Positions 45,829 through 58,479 of a DNA stretch of 64,000 nucleotides are shown in pieces. Under the pieces are notes generated by a model. It made no database searches, was not told the DNA's origin, and worked only from the letters and a program-made list of their open reading frames with translations. How positions within the stretch are numbered: the stretch's first letter is position 1; every line of letters starts with the position of its first letter. This stretch comes from Macrostomum hystrix. Its lineage: Eukaryota; Platyhelminthes; Macrostomidae. The translations under genes and the position numbers were made by a program. The stretch covers positions 8,037,501 to 8,101,500 of the forward strand of contig CATNEN010000029.1 of the NCBI GenBank assembly GCA_950097015.1, in the 5' to 3' direction.

Positions 45829-48800
45829 TCAAGATCCAAAGTCCAGGTGGTCTTCAACGTTAAACTGCGCCCCGCCGCTGCCACTGCAGCCACCGCCGCC
45901 GAAGGCGCCATCGGCCTCGCCGTCGCCGTCGCCATTTAAATCTCGTCCGGCGCCCTCCGCCGCCTCGTAGTGCCGCTCCTGCGGCTCCAGATCCTCGCCG
46001 TATTGCAGGGCCATGTCAACCTGGGAGCGAAGAGCAAGGGAACGGATTAGTATAAAAGTACACCGGGAAGAAGACAAGCAGATTTGCCTTAATATATCTA
46101 TCTCTTAAATCTACAGCAATCCCACTGAGTTGCACAGCAATGCCACTGAATAGCACAGCAATGCCACTGAGTTGCACAGCAATGCCACTGAATAACACAG
46201 CAATGCAGAGCACATAGCTACTCACCTGCAGCAGAGCATCAGCCACGCACTGATCGTCGGCAATATCGAAGGGCACAAATCGCACCAGACTGTAGCTGTC
46301 AATCAGTTCTATAACTGCCGCATTCAGGCCAGCGTACCGAGCCGACAGCGGGCCGGAGTGAAGCTCCAACAGGTGGGCCAGATCCGGCTCCAGGTAGTCG
46401 GCTAAGCGACGCTTCTGAGCACGGCTGAGCAGATCCAGCTTAGTTAATAGATTAATGTGAGGCAGTTCCAGGTTGACCATGGCAGAGAGGGCGGCAAACA
46501 GGCCAGAGACAAGTTTGCACGGATCCACTAGAAACTGCGAGTCCAACACAAACACTGAGCATAGGCGAAATTCGCGAGACTGCAGATAGTCAACAATCTG
46601 TCGCATCACAGGCAGGTGGCAGTAAAGTTCAATCTGGCCGGGACAGTCCAGCAGGAGGTAGTCGTCTTCGGCCACGGCATCCAGAGCGGTGTCCAGCCAG
46701 TCCAGGTTGTGGGCCAGGTAGTCCATGCAGAACACCAGGCCGCCGTTGGGGCCAAACGCCAGCTCGGTGTCTTCCATTGCGTCGCGCACCTGCGTTTCAA
46801 AAATTGGAATTGCGAATAATAGAAACGACAACTTCACCCAGTTTGGCAACCTTCCCTTCCTAGCTCATTGGGGAAACGTGAGAGAAACTAGCTCATTGTG
46901 GAAATGTGAGAGAGACTAGCTCATTGGGGAAATGTGAGAGAGACTAGCTCATTGTGGAAATGTGAGAGAGACTAGCTCATTGGTTAAATGTGAGAGAGAC
47001 TAGCTCATTGGTGAAATGTGAGAGAGACTAGCTCATTGTGGAAATGTGAGAGAGACTAGCTCATTGGTTAAATGTGAGAAAGACTAGCTCATTGGTGAAA
47101 TGTGAGAGAGACTAGCTCATTGGTGAAATGTGAGAGAGACTAGCTCATTGGTGAAATGTGAGAGAGACTAGCTCATTGGTGAAATGTGAGAGAGACTAGC
47201 TCATTGGTGAAATGTGAGAGAGACTAGCTCATTGGTTAAATGTGAGAGAGACTAGCTCATTGTGGAAATGTGAGAGAGACTAGCTCATTGGTGAAATGTG
47301 AGAGAGACTAGCTCATTGTGGAAATGTGAGAGAGACTAGCTCATTGGTTAAATGTGAGAGAGACTAGCTCATTGGTGAAATGTGAGAGAGACTAGCTCAT
47401 TGGTGAAATGTGAGAGAGACTAGCTCATTGGTGAAATGTGAGAGAGACTAGCTCATTGGTGAAATGTGAGAGAGACTAGCTCATTGGTGAAATGTGAGAG
47501 AAACTAGCTCATTGGTGAAATGTGAGAGAGACTAGCTCATTGTGGAAATGTGAGAGAGACTAGCTCATTGGTGAAATGTGAGAGAGACTAGCTCATTGGT
47601 GAAATGTGAGAGAGACTAGCTCATTGGTGAAATGTGAGAGAGACTAGCTCATTGGTGAAATGTGAGAGAGACTAGCTCATTGGTGAAATGTGAGAGAGAC
47701 TAGCTCATTGTGGAAATGTGAGAGAGACTAGCTCATTGGTTAAATGTGAGAGAGACTAGCTCATTGGTTAAATGTGAGAGAGACTAGCTCATTGTGGAAA
47801 TGTGAGAGAGACTAGCTCATTGGTGAAATGTGAGAGAGACTAGCTCATTGGTGAAATGTGAGAGAGACTAGCTCATTGGTGAAATGTGAGAGAGACTAGC
47901 TCATTGGTGAAATGTGAGAGAGACTAGCTCATTGTGGAAATGTGAGAGAGACTAGCTCATTGGTTAAATGTGAGAGAGACTAGCTCATTGGTTAAATGTG
48001 AGAGAGACTAGCTCATTGGTGAAATGTGAGAGAGACTAGCTCATTGTGGAAATGTGAGAGAGACTAGCTCATTGGTGAAATGTGAAAGAGACTAGCTCAT
48101 TGTGGAAATGTGAGAGAGACTAGCTCATTGTGGAAATGTGTGAGAGACTAGTTCATTGGTGAAATGTGAGAGAGACTAGCTCATTGTGGAAATGTGAGAG
48201 AGACTAGCTCATTGGTTAAATGTGAGAGAGACTAGCTCATTGGTGAAATGTGAGAGAGACTAGCTCATTGGTGAAATGTGTGAGAGACTAGCTCATTGGT
48301 GAAATGTGAGAGAGACTAGCTCATTGGTTAAATGTGAGAGAGACTAGCTCATTGGTGAAATGTGAGAGAGACTAGCTCATTGTGGAAATGTGAGAGAGAC
48401 TAGCTCATTGGTTAAATGTGAGAGAGACTAGCTCATTGGTGAAATGTGAGAGAGACTAGCTCATTGGTGAAATGTGAGAGAGACTAGCTCATTGGTGAAA
48501 TGTGAGAGAGACTAGCTCATTGGTGAAATGTGAGAGAGACTAGCTCATTGGTGAAATGTGAGAGAGACTAGCTCATTGGTGAAATGTGAGAGAGACTAGC
48601 TCATTGGTGAAATGTGAGAGAGACTAGCTCATTGGTTAAATGTGAGAGAGACTAGCTCATTGGTGAAATGTGAGAGAGACTAGCTCATTGGTGAAATGTG
48701 AGAGAGACTAGCTCATTGGTGAAATGTGAGAGAGACTAGCTCATTGTGGAAATGTGAGAGAGACTAGCTCATTGGTTAAATGTGAGAGAGACTAGCTCAT

Positions 48801-51800
48801 TGGTGAAATGTGAGAGAGACTAGCTCATTGTGGAAATGTGAGAGAGACTAGCTCATTGGTGAAATGTGAGAGAGACTAGCTCATTGTGGAAATGTGAGAG
48901 AGACTAGCTCATTGTGGAAATGTGTGAGAGACTAGTTCATTGGTGAAATGTGAGAGAGACTAGCTCATTGTGGAAATGTGAGAGAGACTAGCTCATTGGT
49001 TAAATGTGAGAGAGACTAGCTCATTGGTGAAATGTGAGAGAGACTAGCTCATTGGTGAAATGTGTGAGAGACTAGCTCATTGGTGAAATGTGAGAGAGAC
49101 TAGCTCATTGGTTAAATGTGAGAGAGACTAGCTCATTGGTGAAATGTGAGAGAGACTAGCTCATTGTGGAAATGTGAGAGAGACTAGCTCATTGGTTAAA
49201 TGTGAGAGAGACTAGCTCATTGGTGAAATGTGAGAGAGACTAGCTCATTGGTGAAATGTGAGAGAGACTAGCTCATTGGTGAAATGTGAGAGAGACTAGC
49301 TCATTGGTGAAATGTGAGAGAGACTAGCTCATTGGTGAAATGTGAGAGAGACTAGCTCATTGTGGAAATGTGAGAGAGACTAGCTCATTGTGGAAATGTG
49401 TGAGAGACTAGTTCATTGGTGAAATGTGAGAGAGACTAGCTCATTGGTGAAATGTGAGAGAGACTAGCTCATTGGTGAAATGTGAGAGAGACTAGCTCAT
49501 TGGTGAAATGTGAGAGAGACTAGCTCATTGGTGAAATGTGAGAGAGACTAGCTCATTGGTGAAATGTGAGAGAGACTAGCTCATTGTGGAAATGTGAGAG
49601 AGACTAGCTCATTGTGGAAATGTGTGAGAGACTAGTTCATTGGTGAAATGTGAGAGAGACTAGCTCATTGTGGAAATGTGAGAGAGACTAGCTCATTGGT
49701 TAAATGTGAGAGAGACTAGCTCATTGGTGAAATGTGAGAGAGACTAGCTCATTGGTGAAATGTGTGAGAGACTAGCTCATTGGTGAAATGTGAGAGAGAC
49801 TAGCTCATTGGTTAAATGTGAGAGAGACTAGTTCATTGGTGAAATGTGAGAGAGACTAGCTCATTGGTGAAATGTGAGAGAGACTAGCTCATTGGTGAAA
49901 TGTGAGAGAGACTAGCTCATTGTGGAAATGTGAGAGAGACTAGCTCATTGGTTAAATGTGAGAGAGACTAGCTCATTGGTGAAATGTGAGAGAGACTAGC
50001 TCATTGGTGAAATGTGAGAGAGACTAGCTCATTGGTGAAATGTGAGAGAGACTAGCTCATTGGTGAAATGTGAGAGAGACTAGCTCATTGTGGAAATGTG
50101 AGAGAGACTAGCTCATTGGTTAAATGTGAGAGAGACTAGCTCATTGGTGAAATGTGAGAGAGACTAGCTCATTGGTGAAATGTGAGAGAGACTAGCTCAT
50201 TGGTGAAATGTGAGAGAGACTAGCTCATTGTGGAACTGTGAGAGAGACTAGCTCATTGGTTAAATGTGAGAGAGACTAGCTCATTGGTGAAATGTGAGAG
50301 AGACTAGCTCATTGTGGAAATGTGAGAGAGACTAGCTCATTGTGGAAATGTGTGAGAGACTAGCTCATTGGTGAAATGTGAGAGAGACTAGCTCATTGGT
50401 GAAATGTGAGAGAGACTAGCTCATTGGTGAAATGTGAGAGAGACTAGCTCATTGGTGAAATGTGAGAGAGACTAGCTCATTGGTTAAATGTGAGAGAGAC
50501 TAGCTCATTGGTGAAATGTGAGAGAGACTAGCTCATTGGTGAAATGTGAGAGAGACTAGCTCATTGGTGAAATGTGAGAGAGACTAGCTCATTGGTGAAA
50601 TGTGAGAGAGACTAGCTCATTGTGGAAATGTGAGAGAGACTAGCTCATTGGTGAAATGTGAGAGAGACTAGCTCATTGGTGAAATGTGAGAGAGACTAGC
50701 TCATTGGTGAAATGTGAGAGAGACTAGCTCATTGGTGAAATGTGAGAGAGACTAGCTCATTGGTGAAATGTGAGAGAGACTAGCTCATTGGTGAAATGTG
50801 AGAGAGACTAGCTCATTGGTTAAATGTGAGAGAGACTAGCTCATTGTGGAAATGTGAGAGAGACTAGCTCATTGGTGAAATGTGAGAGAGACTAGCTCAT
50901 TGTGGAAATGTGAGAGAGACTAGCTCATTGGTTAAATGTGAGAGAGACTAGCTCATTGGTGAAATGTGAGAGAGACTAGCTCATTGGTGAAATGTGAGAG
51001 AGACTAGCTCATTGGTGAAATGTGAGAGAGACTAGCTCATTGGTGAAATGTGAGAGAGACTAGCTCATTGGTGAAATGTGAGAGAAACTAGCTCATTGGT
51101 GAAATGTGAGAGAGACTAGCTCATTGTGGAAATGTGAGAGAGACTAGCTCATTGTGGAAATGTGAGAGAGACTAGCTCATTGGTGAAATGTGAGAGAGAC
51201 TAGCTCATTGGTGAAATGTGAGAGAGACTAGCTCATTGGTGAAATGTGAGAGAGACTAGCTCATTGGTGAAATGTGAGAGAGACTAGCTCATTGGTGAAA
51301 TGTGAGAGAGACTAGCTCATTGGTGAAATGTGAGAGAGACTAGCTCATTGGTTAAATGTGAGAGAGACTAGCTCATTGTGGAAATGTGAGAGAGACTAGC
51401 TCATTGGTGAAATGTGAGAGAGACTAGCTCATTGTGGAAATGTGAGAGAGACTAGCTCATTGGTTAAATGTGAGAGAGACTAGCTCATTGGTGAAATGTG
51501 AGAGAGACTAGCTCATTGGTGAAATGTGAGAGAGACTAGCTCATTGGTGAAATGTGAGAGAGACTAGCTCATTGGTGAAATGTGAGAGAGACTAGCTCAT
51601 TGGTGAAATGTGAGAGAAACTAGCTCATTGGTGAAATGTGAGAGAGACTAGCTCATTGTGGAAATGTGAGAGAGACTAGCTCATTGGTGAAATGTGAGAG
51701 AGACTAGCTCATTGGTGAAATGTGAGAGAGACTAGCTCATTGGTGAAATGTGAGAGAGACTAGCTCATTGGTGAAATGTGAGAGAGACTAGCTCATTGGT

Positions 51801-54800
51801 GAAATGTGAGAGAGACTAGCTCATTGTGGAAATGTGAGAGAGACTAGCTCATTGGTTAAATGTGAGAGAGACTAGCTCATTGGTTAAATGTGAGAGAGAC
51901 TAGCTCATTGTGGAAATGTGAGAGAGACTAGCTCATTGGTGAAATGTGAGAGAGACTAGCTCATTGGTGAAATGTGAGAGAGACTAGCTCATTGGTGAAA
52001 TGTGAGAGAGACTAGCTCATTGGTGAAATGTGAGAGAGACTAGCTCATTGTGGAAATGTGAGAGAGACTAGCTCATTGGTTAAATGTGAGAGAGACTAGC
52101 TCATTGGTTAAATGTGAGAGAGACTAGCTCATTGGTGAAATGTGAGAGAGACTAGCTCATTGTGGAAATGTGAGAGAGACTAGCTCATTGGTGAAATGTG
52201 AAAGAGACTAGCTCATTGTGGAAATGTGAGAGAGACTAGCTCATTGTGGAAATGTGTGAGAGACTAGTTCATTGGTGAAATGTGAGAGAGACTAGCTCAT
52301 TGTGGAAATGTGAGAGAGACTAGCTCATTGGTTAAATGTGAGAGAGACTAGCTCATTGGTGAAATGTGAGAGAGACTAGCTCATTGGTGAAATGTGTGAG
52401 AGACTAGCTCATTGGTGAAATGTGAGAGAGACTAGCTCATTGGTTAAATGTGAGAGAGACTAGCTCATTGGTGAAATGTGAGAGAGACTAGCTCATTGGT
52501 TAAATGTGAGAGAGACTAGCTCATTGGTTAAATGTGAGAGAGACTAGCTCATTGGTGAAATGTGAGAGAGACTAGCTCATTGGTGAAATGTGAGAGAGAC
52601 TAGCTCATTGGTGAAATGTGAGAGAGACTAGCTCATTGGTGAAATGTGAGAGAGACTAGCTCATTGGTGAAATGTGAGAGAGACTAGCTCATTGGTGAAA
52701 TGTGAGAGAGACTAGCTCATTGGTGAAATGTGAGAGAGACTAGCTCATTGGTTAAATGTGAGAGAGACTAGCTCATTGGTGAAATGTGAGAGAGACTAGC
52801 TCATTGGTGAAATGTGAGAGAGACTAGCTCATTGGTGAAATGTGAGAGAGACTAGCTCATTGTGGAAATGTGAGAGAGACTAGCTCATTGGTTAAATGTG
52901 AGAGAGACTAGCTCATTGGTTAAATGTGAGAGAGACTAGCTCATTGGTGAAATGTGAGAGAGACTAGCTCATTGGTGAAATGTGAGAGAGACTAGCTCAT
53001 TGGTGAAATGTGAGAGAGACTAGCTCATTGTGGAACTGTGAGAGAGACTAGCTCATTGGTTAAATGTGAGAGAGACTAGCTCATTGGTGAAATGTGAGAG
53101 AGACTAGCTCATTGGTTAAATGTGAGAGAGACTAGCTCATTGTGGAAATGTGTGAGAGACTAGCTCATTGGTGAAATGTGAGAGAGACTAGCTCATTGGT
53201 GAAATGTGAGAGAGACTAGCTCATTGGTGAAATGTGAGAGAGACTAGCTCATTGGTGAAATGTGAGAGAGACTAGCTCATTGGTTAAATGTGAGAGAGAC
53301 TAGCTCATTGGTGAAATGTGAGAGAGACTAGCTCATTGGTGAAATGTGAGAGAGACTAGCTCATTGGTGAAATGTGAGAGAGACTAGCTCATTGGTGAAA
53401 TGTGAGAGAGACTAGCTCATTGTGGAAATGTGAGAGAGACTAGCTCATTGGTGAAATGTGAGAGAGACTAGCTCATTGGTGAAATGTGAGAGAGACTAGC
53501 TCATTGGTGAAATGTGAGAGAGACTAGCTCATTGGTGAAATGTGAGAGAGACTAGCTCATTGGTGAAATGTGAGAGAGACTAGCTCATTGGTGAAATGTG
53601 AGAGAGACTAGCTCATTGGTTAAATGTGAGAGAGACTAGCTCATTGTGGAAATGTGAGAGAGACTAGCTCATTGGTGAAATGTGAGAGAGACTAGCTCAT
53701 TGTGGAAATGTGAGAGAGACTAGCTCATTGGTTAAATGTGAGAGAGACTAGCTCATTGGTGAAATGTGAGAGAGACTAGCTCATTGGTGAAATGTGAGAG
53801 AGACTAGCTCATTGGTGAAATGTGAGAGAGACTAGCTCATTGGTGAAATGTGAGAGAGACTAGCTCATTGGTGAAATGTGAGAGAAACTAGCTCATTGGT
53901 GAAATGTGAGAGAGACTAGCTCATTGTGGAAATGTGAGAGAGACTAGCTCATTGTGGAAATGTGAGAGAGACTAGCTCATTGGTGAAATGTGAGAGAGAC
54001 TAGCTCATTGGTGAAATGTGAGAGAGACTAGCTCATTGGTGAAATGTGAGAGAGACTAGCTCATTGGTGAAATGTGAGAGAGACTAGCTCATTGGTGAAA
54101 TGTGAGAGAGACTAGCTCATTGGTGAAATGTGAGAGAGACTAGCTCATTGGTTAAATGTGAGAGAGACTAGCTCATTGTGGAAATGTGAGAGAGACTAGC
54201 TCATTGTGGAAATGTGAGAGAGACTAGCTCATTGGTTAAATGTGAGAGAGACTAGCTCATTGGTGAAATGTGAGAGAGACTAGCTCATTGGTGAAATGTG
54301 AGAGAGACTAGCTCATTGGTGAAATGTGAGAGAGACTAGCTCATTGGTGAAATGTGAGAGAGACTAGCTCATTGGTGAAATGTGAGAGAAACTAGCTCAT
54401 TGGTGAAATGTGAGAGAGACTAGCTCATTGTGGAAATGTGAGAGAGACTAGCTCATTGGTGAAATGTGAGAGAGACTAGCTCATTGGTGAAATGTGAGAG
54501 AGACTAGCTCATTGGTGAAATGTGAGAGAGACTAGCTCATTGGTGAAATGTGAGAGAGACTAGCTCATTGGTGAAATGTGAGAGAGACTAGCTCATTGTG
54601 GAAATGTGAGAGAGACTAGCTCATTGGTTAAATGTGAGAGAGACTAGCTCATTGGTTAAATGTGAGAGAGACTAGCTCATTGTGGAAATGTGAGAGAGAC
54701 TAGCTCATTGGTGAAATGTGAGAGAGACTAGCTCATTGGTGAAATGTGAGAGAGACTAGCTCATTGGTGAAATGTGAGAGAGACTAGCTCATTGGTGAAA

Positions 54801-55251
54801 TGTGAGAGAGACTAGCTCATTGTGGAAATGTGAGAGAGACTAGCTCATTGGTTAAATGTGAGAGAGACTAGCTCATTGGTTAAATGTGAGAGAGACTAGC
54901 TCATTGGTGAAATGTGAGAGAGACTAGCTCATTGGTGAAATGTGAGAGAGACTAGCTCATTGTGGAAATGTGAGAGAGACTAGCTCATTGTGGAAATGTG
55001 TGAGACTAGCTCATTGGTGAAATGTGAGAGAAACAAAGCGAATGGTGAAACTGCAGCAATACCTGGATAAGATCTCGCACATCCAGCACTGGCTGATAGT
55101 CAAAGTGCTCGGCAGCCGGGTCAAGATTGGCCACCAGGATGCGCCTGCGGCAAGCGTCGGCATGGCGCTGCAGGTTGCCGCAGTAGGTGCTCTTGCCGCT
55201 GCCGGCCGGACCAATCACGAGCTGGGCGTAGCGCGGCTGCAAGGCGTTCAT
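45829..55251 (-). CDS. GPN3: GPN-loop GTPase 3
   Basis: Three exons, 55063-55251, 46226-46789 and 45829-46020, sum to 945 nt (314 residues; human has 284), all in phase 0. GPN GTPases assist assembly and nuclear import of RNA polymerase II. Motifs seen: P-loop [11 protein letters not shown] near residue 13, [10 protein letters not shown], the GPN loop FGPNGGLVF, the G3 motif LLDCPGQIE, and the G4 motif TKLDLLS. The N-terminus [15 protein letters not shown] and the C-terminal ALQYGEDLE favour GPN3 over GPN1 or GPN2. The tail is longer than in vertebrates and Gly-rich ([13 protein letters not shown]). Donor and acceptor signals are canonical (CAG/GTATTG, GCAG/GTGCGC, CAG/GTGAGT, CCCAG/GTTGAC). 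Intron 1 spans 8.27 kb and is nearly all one 28-bp tandem array; intron 2 has a small 21-bp array. Confidence 0.96.
46108..46203. repeat. 21-bp minisatellite, 4-5 copies
   Basis: Units with core CACAGCAATGCCACTGA lie in GPN3 intron 2, ending close to the donor of exon 2. Confidence 0.9.
46860..55040. repeat. 8.2-kb array of a 28-bp unit in GPN3 intron 1
   Basis: About 290 copies of a 28-bp unit (core ATGTGAGAGAGACTAGCTCA) occur in three main versions (GGTGAAAT, GGTTAAAT, GTGGAAAT). Rare variants mark block duplications: AACTGTG at 50235 and 53035 and GAGAAAC at 51082 and 53882 are each 2800 bp (100 units) apart; TGTGAAAG at 48081 and 52197 are 4116 bp (147 units) apart. The array starts about 70 bp beyond exon 2 and ends about 25 bp from exon 1. 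Confidence 0.98.
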
Positions 55252-55289
55252 TGGCTAATGAGTTCGGCCTTTTGCACGCAATGCGGAAA

Positions 55290-56055
55290 ACATGACTGGG
55301 ATGGATGGAAAAGGACTGGGGTGGATGGAAAAGGACTGGGATGGATGGAACAGGACTGGGATGGATGGAAAAGGACTGGGATGGATGGAAAAGGACTGGG
55401 GTGGATGGAAAAGGACTGGGATGGATGGAACAGGACTGGGATGGATGGAACAGGACTGGGATGGATGGAAAAGGACTGGGATGGATGGAACAGGACTGGG
55501 ATGGATGGAACAGGACTGGGATGGATGGAACAGGACTGGGGTGGATGGAAAAGGACTGGGATGGATGGAAAAGGACTGGGGTGGATGGAACAGGACTGGG
55601 ATGGATGGAACAGGACTGGGGTGGATGGAAAAGGACTGGGATGGATGGAACAGGACTGGGATGGATGGAACAGGACTGGGATGGATGGAAAAGGACTGGG
55701 ATGGATGGAACAGGACTGGGATGGATGGAAAAGGACTGGGATGGATGGAACAGGACTGGGATGGATGGAACAGGACTGGGATGGATGGAACAGGACTGGG
55801 GTGGATGGAACAGGACTGGGATGGATGGAACAGGACTGGGATGGATGGAACAGGACTGGGATCAATGGACACAGGACTGGGATTAATGGACACAGGACTG
55901 GGATTAATGGACACAGGACTGGGATTAATGGACACAGGACAGGGATCATTGTAACAGAACCGGATGGGTGGAACATGACTGTGATGTATGGAACAGGACT
56001 GGGATGGATGGAACAGGACTGAGATGGATGTAACAGGACTGGGATTGATGGAACA
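55290..56055. repeat. 20-bp minisatellite upstream of GPN3
   Basis: About 37 copies of AAGGACTGGGATGGATGGAA and its CAGG version begin only about 40 bp from the GPN3 start codon, so the GPN3 5' UTR and core promoter must be inside or beyond the array. Two ends are decayed. Confidence 0.95.
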
Positions 56056-56336
56056 GGATTTATATAAATAGATTGAGGTTCGGACAGGAATAATTGAGGC
56101 CGGAGCACAAAAGAACTTTATGACTACTTTAGGTAGTCACACGAATGCTTATAAAAAGGCAGGAAAGAAAAATAAATAAATAAAACGACAAGCAGATTTC
56201 CAAAGAATGCCGAAAGGCTTTGAGTAGAAGTCTAAAAAGCTTCGCTTCTATCAACTTCACTTTCTATTTCATCAATTTAGTCTCATCCAATCAACCGAAG
56301 ACAGCGCTAAGACGGCACAAATGAAGGTCAAATGAT

Positions 56337-56831
56337 TCACTCTGGCACAGCGTAGGACCCGTCGTTAACCTTGTCGATAATGTCGTGCGGATTCGAACCA
56401 TCGACTGTGCAGCCAACAGACTGGGCGGTGCCGAGAATCTCCTTGACGGTGCCGGCCAGGTTCTTGGCCATGGAGCGCGGCCGCATGGTTTTGGCGATGT
56501 CGATCACCTCGTCGAAGGTGATGTTGCCGGTGTGCTTGACGTGCTTGACCTTCTTGCGATCGCGCGGCGGCTCGTTCAACGCCCGGATGACCAGAGCGGA
56601 CGCTGTTGGCACCACGCTGGCCACCGCCTGACGATTCTGGATGGTCAGCTTCACCGTCACCTTCAAGCCCTTCCAGTCCTTAGTAGCCTTGGCGATGTCT
56701 TCGCCGACCTTCTTCGGTGACAGGCCCAGCGGGCCGATCTTGGGCGCCAGGGAGGCGGTGGCGCCGATTTCTCCACCGACAGCGCGCAGGTACACAATGC
56801 TGATAGCGGTGGGGTCGATCTTGGGCGGCAT
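56337..56831 (-). CDS. RPL12: Large ribosomal subunit protein uL11 (RPL12)
   Basis: A single coding exon of 164 residues; vertebrate RPL12 has 165. The protein binds 28S rRNA at the GTPase-associated centre at the base of the P-stalk. Sequence: MPPKIDP start, [39 protein letters not shown], the RNA-binding C-terminal half [19 protein letters not shown] and the SVGCTVDG motif near the end. The start is the ATG at 56831, not the TTG two codons earlier. Upstream on the coding strand a good acceptor (TGATTCCATTGCAG) precedes the ATG by about 24 nt, so a 5' UTR intron is likely and would include the 29-bp array at 56945-57800. There are no introns in the coding part, unlike vertebrate RPL12. Full conservation and the nearby acceptor argue against a processed pseudogene. 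Confidence 0.97.
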   Translation of the reverse strand: MPPKIDPTAISIVYLRAVGGEIGATASLAPKIGPLGLSPKKVGEDIAKATKDWKGLKVTVKLTIQNRQAVASVVPTASALVIRALNEPPRDRKKVKHVKHTGNITFDEVIDIAKTMRPRSMAKNLAGTVKEILGTAQSVGCTVDGSNPHDIIDKVNDGSYAVPE

Positions 56832-56944
56832 GGTCAACTGCTGCTGCTACGGCTGCAATGGAATCAGTGCAATAAAATTGTCCTCAATAGCAACACTGCA
56901 CTAAGGGACATTGTACCAGGATTCTTGCAGATTCTTTCTCGCGA

Positions 56945-57800
56945 ATAAAACACTGGATTAAGCTTGGGATCTGGGAAGATGTCATATTAACCATGGGATT
57001 TCGAAGTATGGCAGATTAACCTTGGGATCTGGGAAGATGTCATATTAAAATTGGGATCCGGAAGATGATATATTAAAATTGGGATTTGGGAGGATGGCAG
57101 ATTAACCTTGGGATTTGGGAGGATGGCAGATTAACCTTGGGATTTGGGAGGATGGCAGATTAACCTTGGGATCTGGGAAGATGTTATATTAAAATTGGGA
57201 TCCGGAAGATGTTATATTAAAATTGGGATTTGGGAGGATGGCAGATTAACCTTGGAATTTGGGAGGATGGCAGATTAACCTTGGGATTTGGGAAGATGGC
57301 AGATTAACCTTGGGATTTGGGAGGATGGCAGATTAACCTTGGGATCTAGGAGAATGGCAGGTTAACCTTGGGATCTGGGAATATGTCATATTAAAATTGG
57401 GATCCGGAAGATGTTATATTAAAATTGGGATTTGGGAGGATGGCAGATTAACCTTGGGATCTGGGAAGATGTCATATTAAAATTGGGATCCCAAGATGTT
57501 ATATTAAAATTGGGATTTGGGAGGATGGCAGATTAACCTTGGAATTTGGGAGGATGGCAGATTAACCTTGGGATTTGGGAAGATGTCATATTAAAATTGG
57601 GATCCGGAAGATGTTATATTAAAATTGGGATTTGGGAGGATGGCAGATTAACCTTGGAATTTGGGAGGATGGCAGATTAACCTTGGGATTTGGGAAGATG
57701 GCAGATTAACCTTGGGATTTGGGAGGATGGCAGATTAACCTTTGGATCTAGGAAAAATGGCAGGTTAACCTTGGGATCTGGGAGGATGGCAGTTTAATCT
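56945..57800. repeat. 29-bp minisatellite upstream of RPL12
   Basis: Units of 27-29 bp (core GGGAGGATGGCAGATTAACC) alternate with an ATGTTATATTAAAATTGGGA version in a repeated multi-unit pattern. It probably lies inside the RPL12 5' UTR intron. Confidence 0.92.
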
Positions 57801-58200
57801 TGAGATATGGTTAAGGGATTAACGGTAATAAACAACAGATATAATTGAGTGTATGCTTGTATAAATTTAAGCGGGTGAAATAGTAAAAAAATGGTAAGAC
57901 GTTTATGGTCAAAACTAGCGTAGATCTTAGCTTACGGGCATCTTAACATGTATTTACTGCAAGCACTCGTATGCACACAGAATCGCAAGGATTTTATTGT
58001 ACAATTGTACAAAAGGCATGAAAAACACAATACGATGAGCAAAAAGGATCAATAATCCAGTGATAATTCAAATGACTTCGAAGTTTTTTAAGAGCTAAAG
58101 TTCACAATTCTACGACTGATTTTTGCATAATTATTTGCAATAGCATCCGGAAGTTTATACTAGTCTAAAACCGAGAAGGAAAACTAACGGCAAAGGGGAC
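57801..58200. other. Short unique gap
   Basis: AT-rich DNA between the RPL12-side array and the small membrane protein gene. The RPL12 transcription start could be here. Nothing else was seen. Confidence 0.4.
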
Positions 58201-58380
58201 CTATTTTGTGATTGGACGAGCTTCAGCCGCTTTGATTCGCTCAGCTTTGTACACAGCAATCTGACGCTGACGCATGAGTTTAACAAAGAACACAAATCCG
58301 GTGCCAAATGTGACAAACACCACTACGGTGCCAACGAAGCTTTTGCCAAGGTGGTCCAGCTGTCTGAATCGCTGCAACAT
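58201..58380 (-). CDS. Small single-pass membrane protein, 59 residues
   Basis: I do not recognise the family. From the ATG at 58380 the frame encodes a basic N-terminus (MLQRFRQLDHLGKSF), one hydrophobic helix (VGTVVVFVTFGTGFVFFV) and a strongly basic C-terminus (KLMRQRQIAVYKAERIKAAE, ending PITK). A basic flank on each side of a single helix and this size are common in mitochondrial inner-membrane assembly factors and accessory subunits. The frame continues upstream (CSTSLQRN) past an acceptor-like CACTGCAG, so there may be an earlier exon. Clean codon use and biased third positions support coding. It is transcribed in the same direction as RPL12 and the pterin synthase gene. Confidence 0.6.
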   Translation of the reverse strand: MLQRFRQLDHLGKSFVGTVVVFVTFGTGFVFFVKLMRQRQIAVYKAERIKAAEARPITK

Positions 58381-58479
58381 ATTGCGCTGCAGTGACGTGC
58401 TGCAATATGTGTACAAGATTGTTCACAGAAGTGTTCGTCAATTAAGCATAAGTAGGAGAGGCTGCTGAATAAAACTAGT

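Noticed and set aside
55024-56022. Long open frames on both strands with [14 protein letters not shown]-type repeats
   Set aside because: They are produced by a 20-bp tandem repeat that is open in all three frames, and they run into antisense of GPN3 exon 1.
56337-56831. RPL12 as a processed pseudogene
   Set aside because: The frame is intact and fully conserved, with a 5' acceptor upstream and no poly(A) tail seen, so an active gene is more likely.
56371-56904. Plus-strand open frames opposite RPL12
   Set aside because: Shadows of the conserved RPL12 frame.
57950-57975. ATTTACTGCAAGC, similar to the Crypton repeat core
   Set aside because: Short, with a mismatch, and without the CCATAGAC part or a recombinase nearby.
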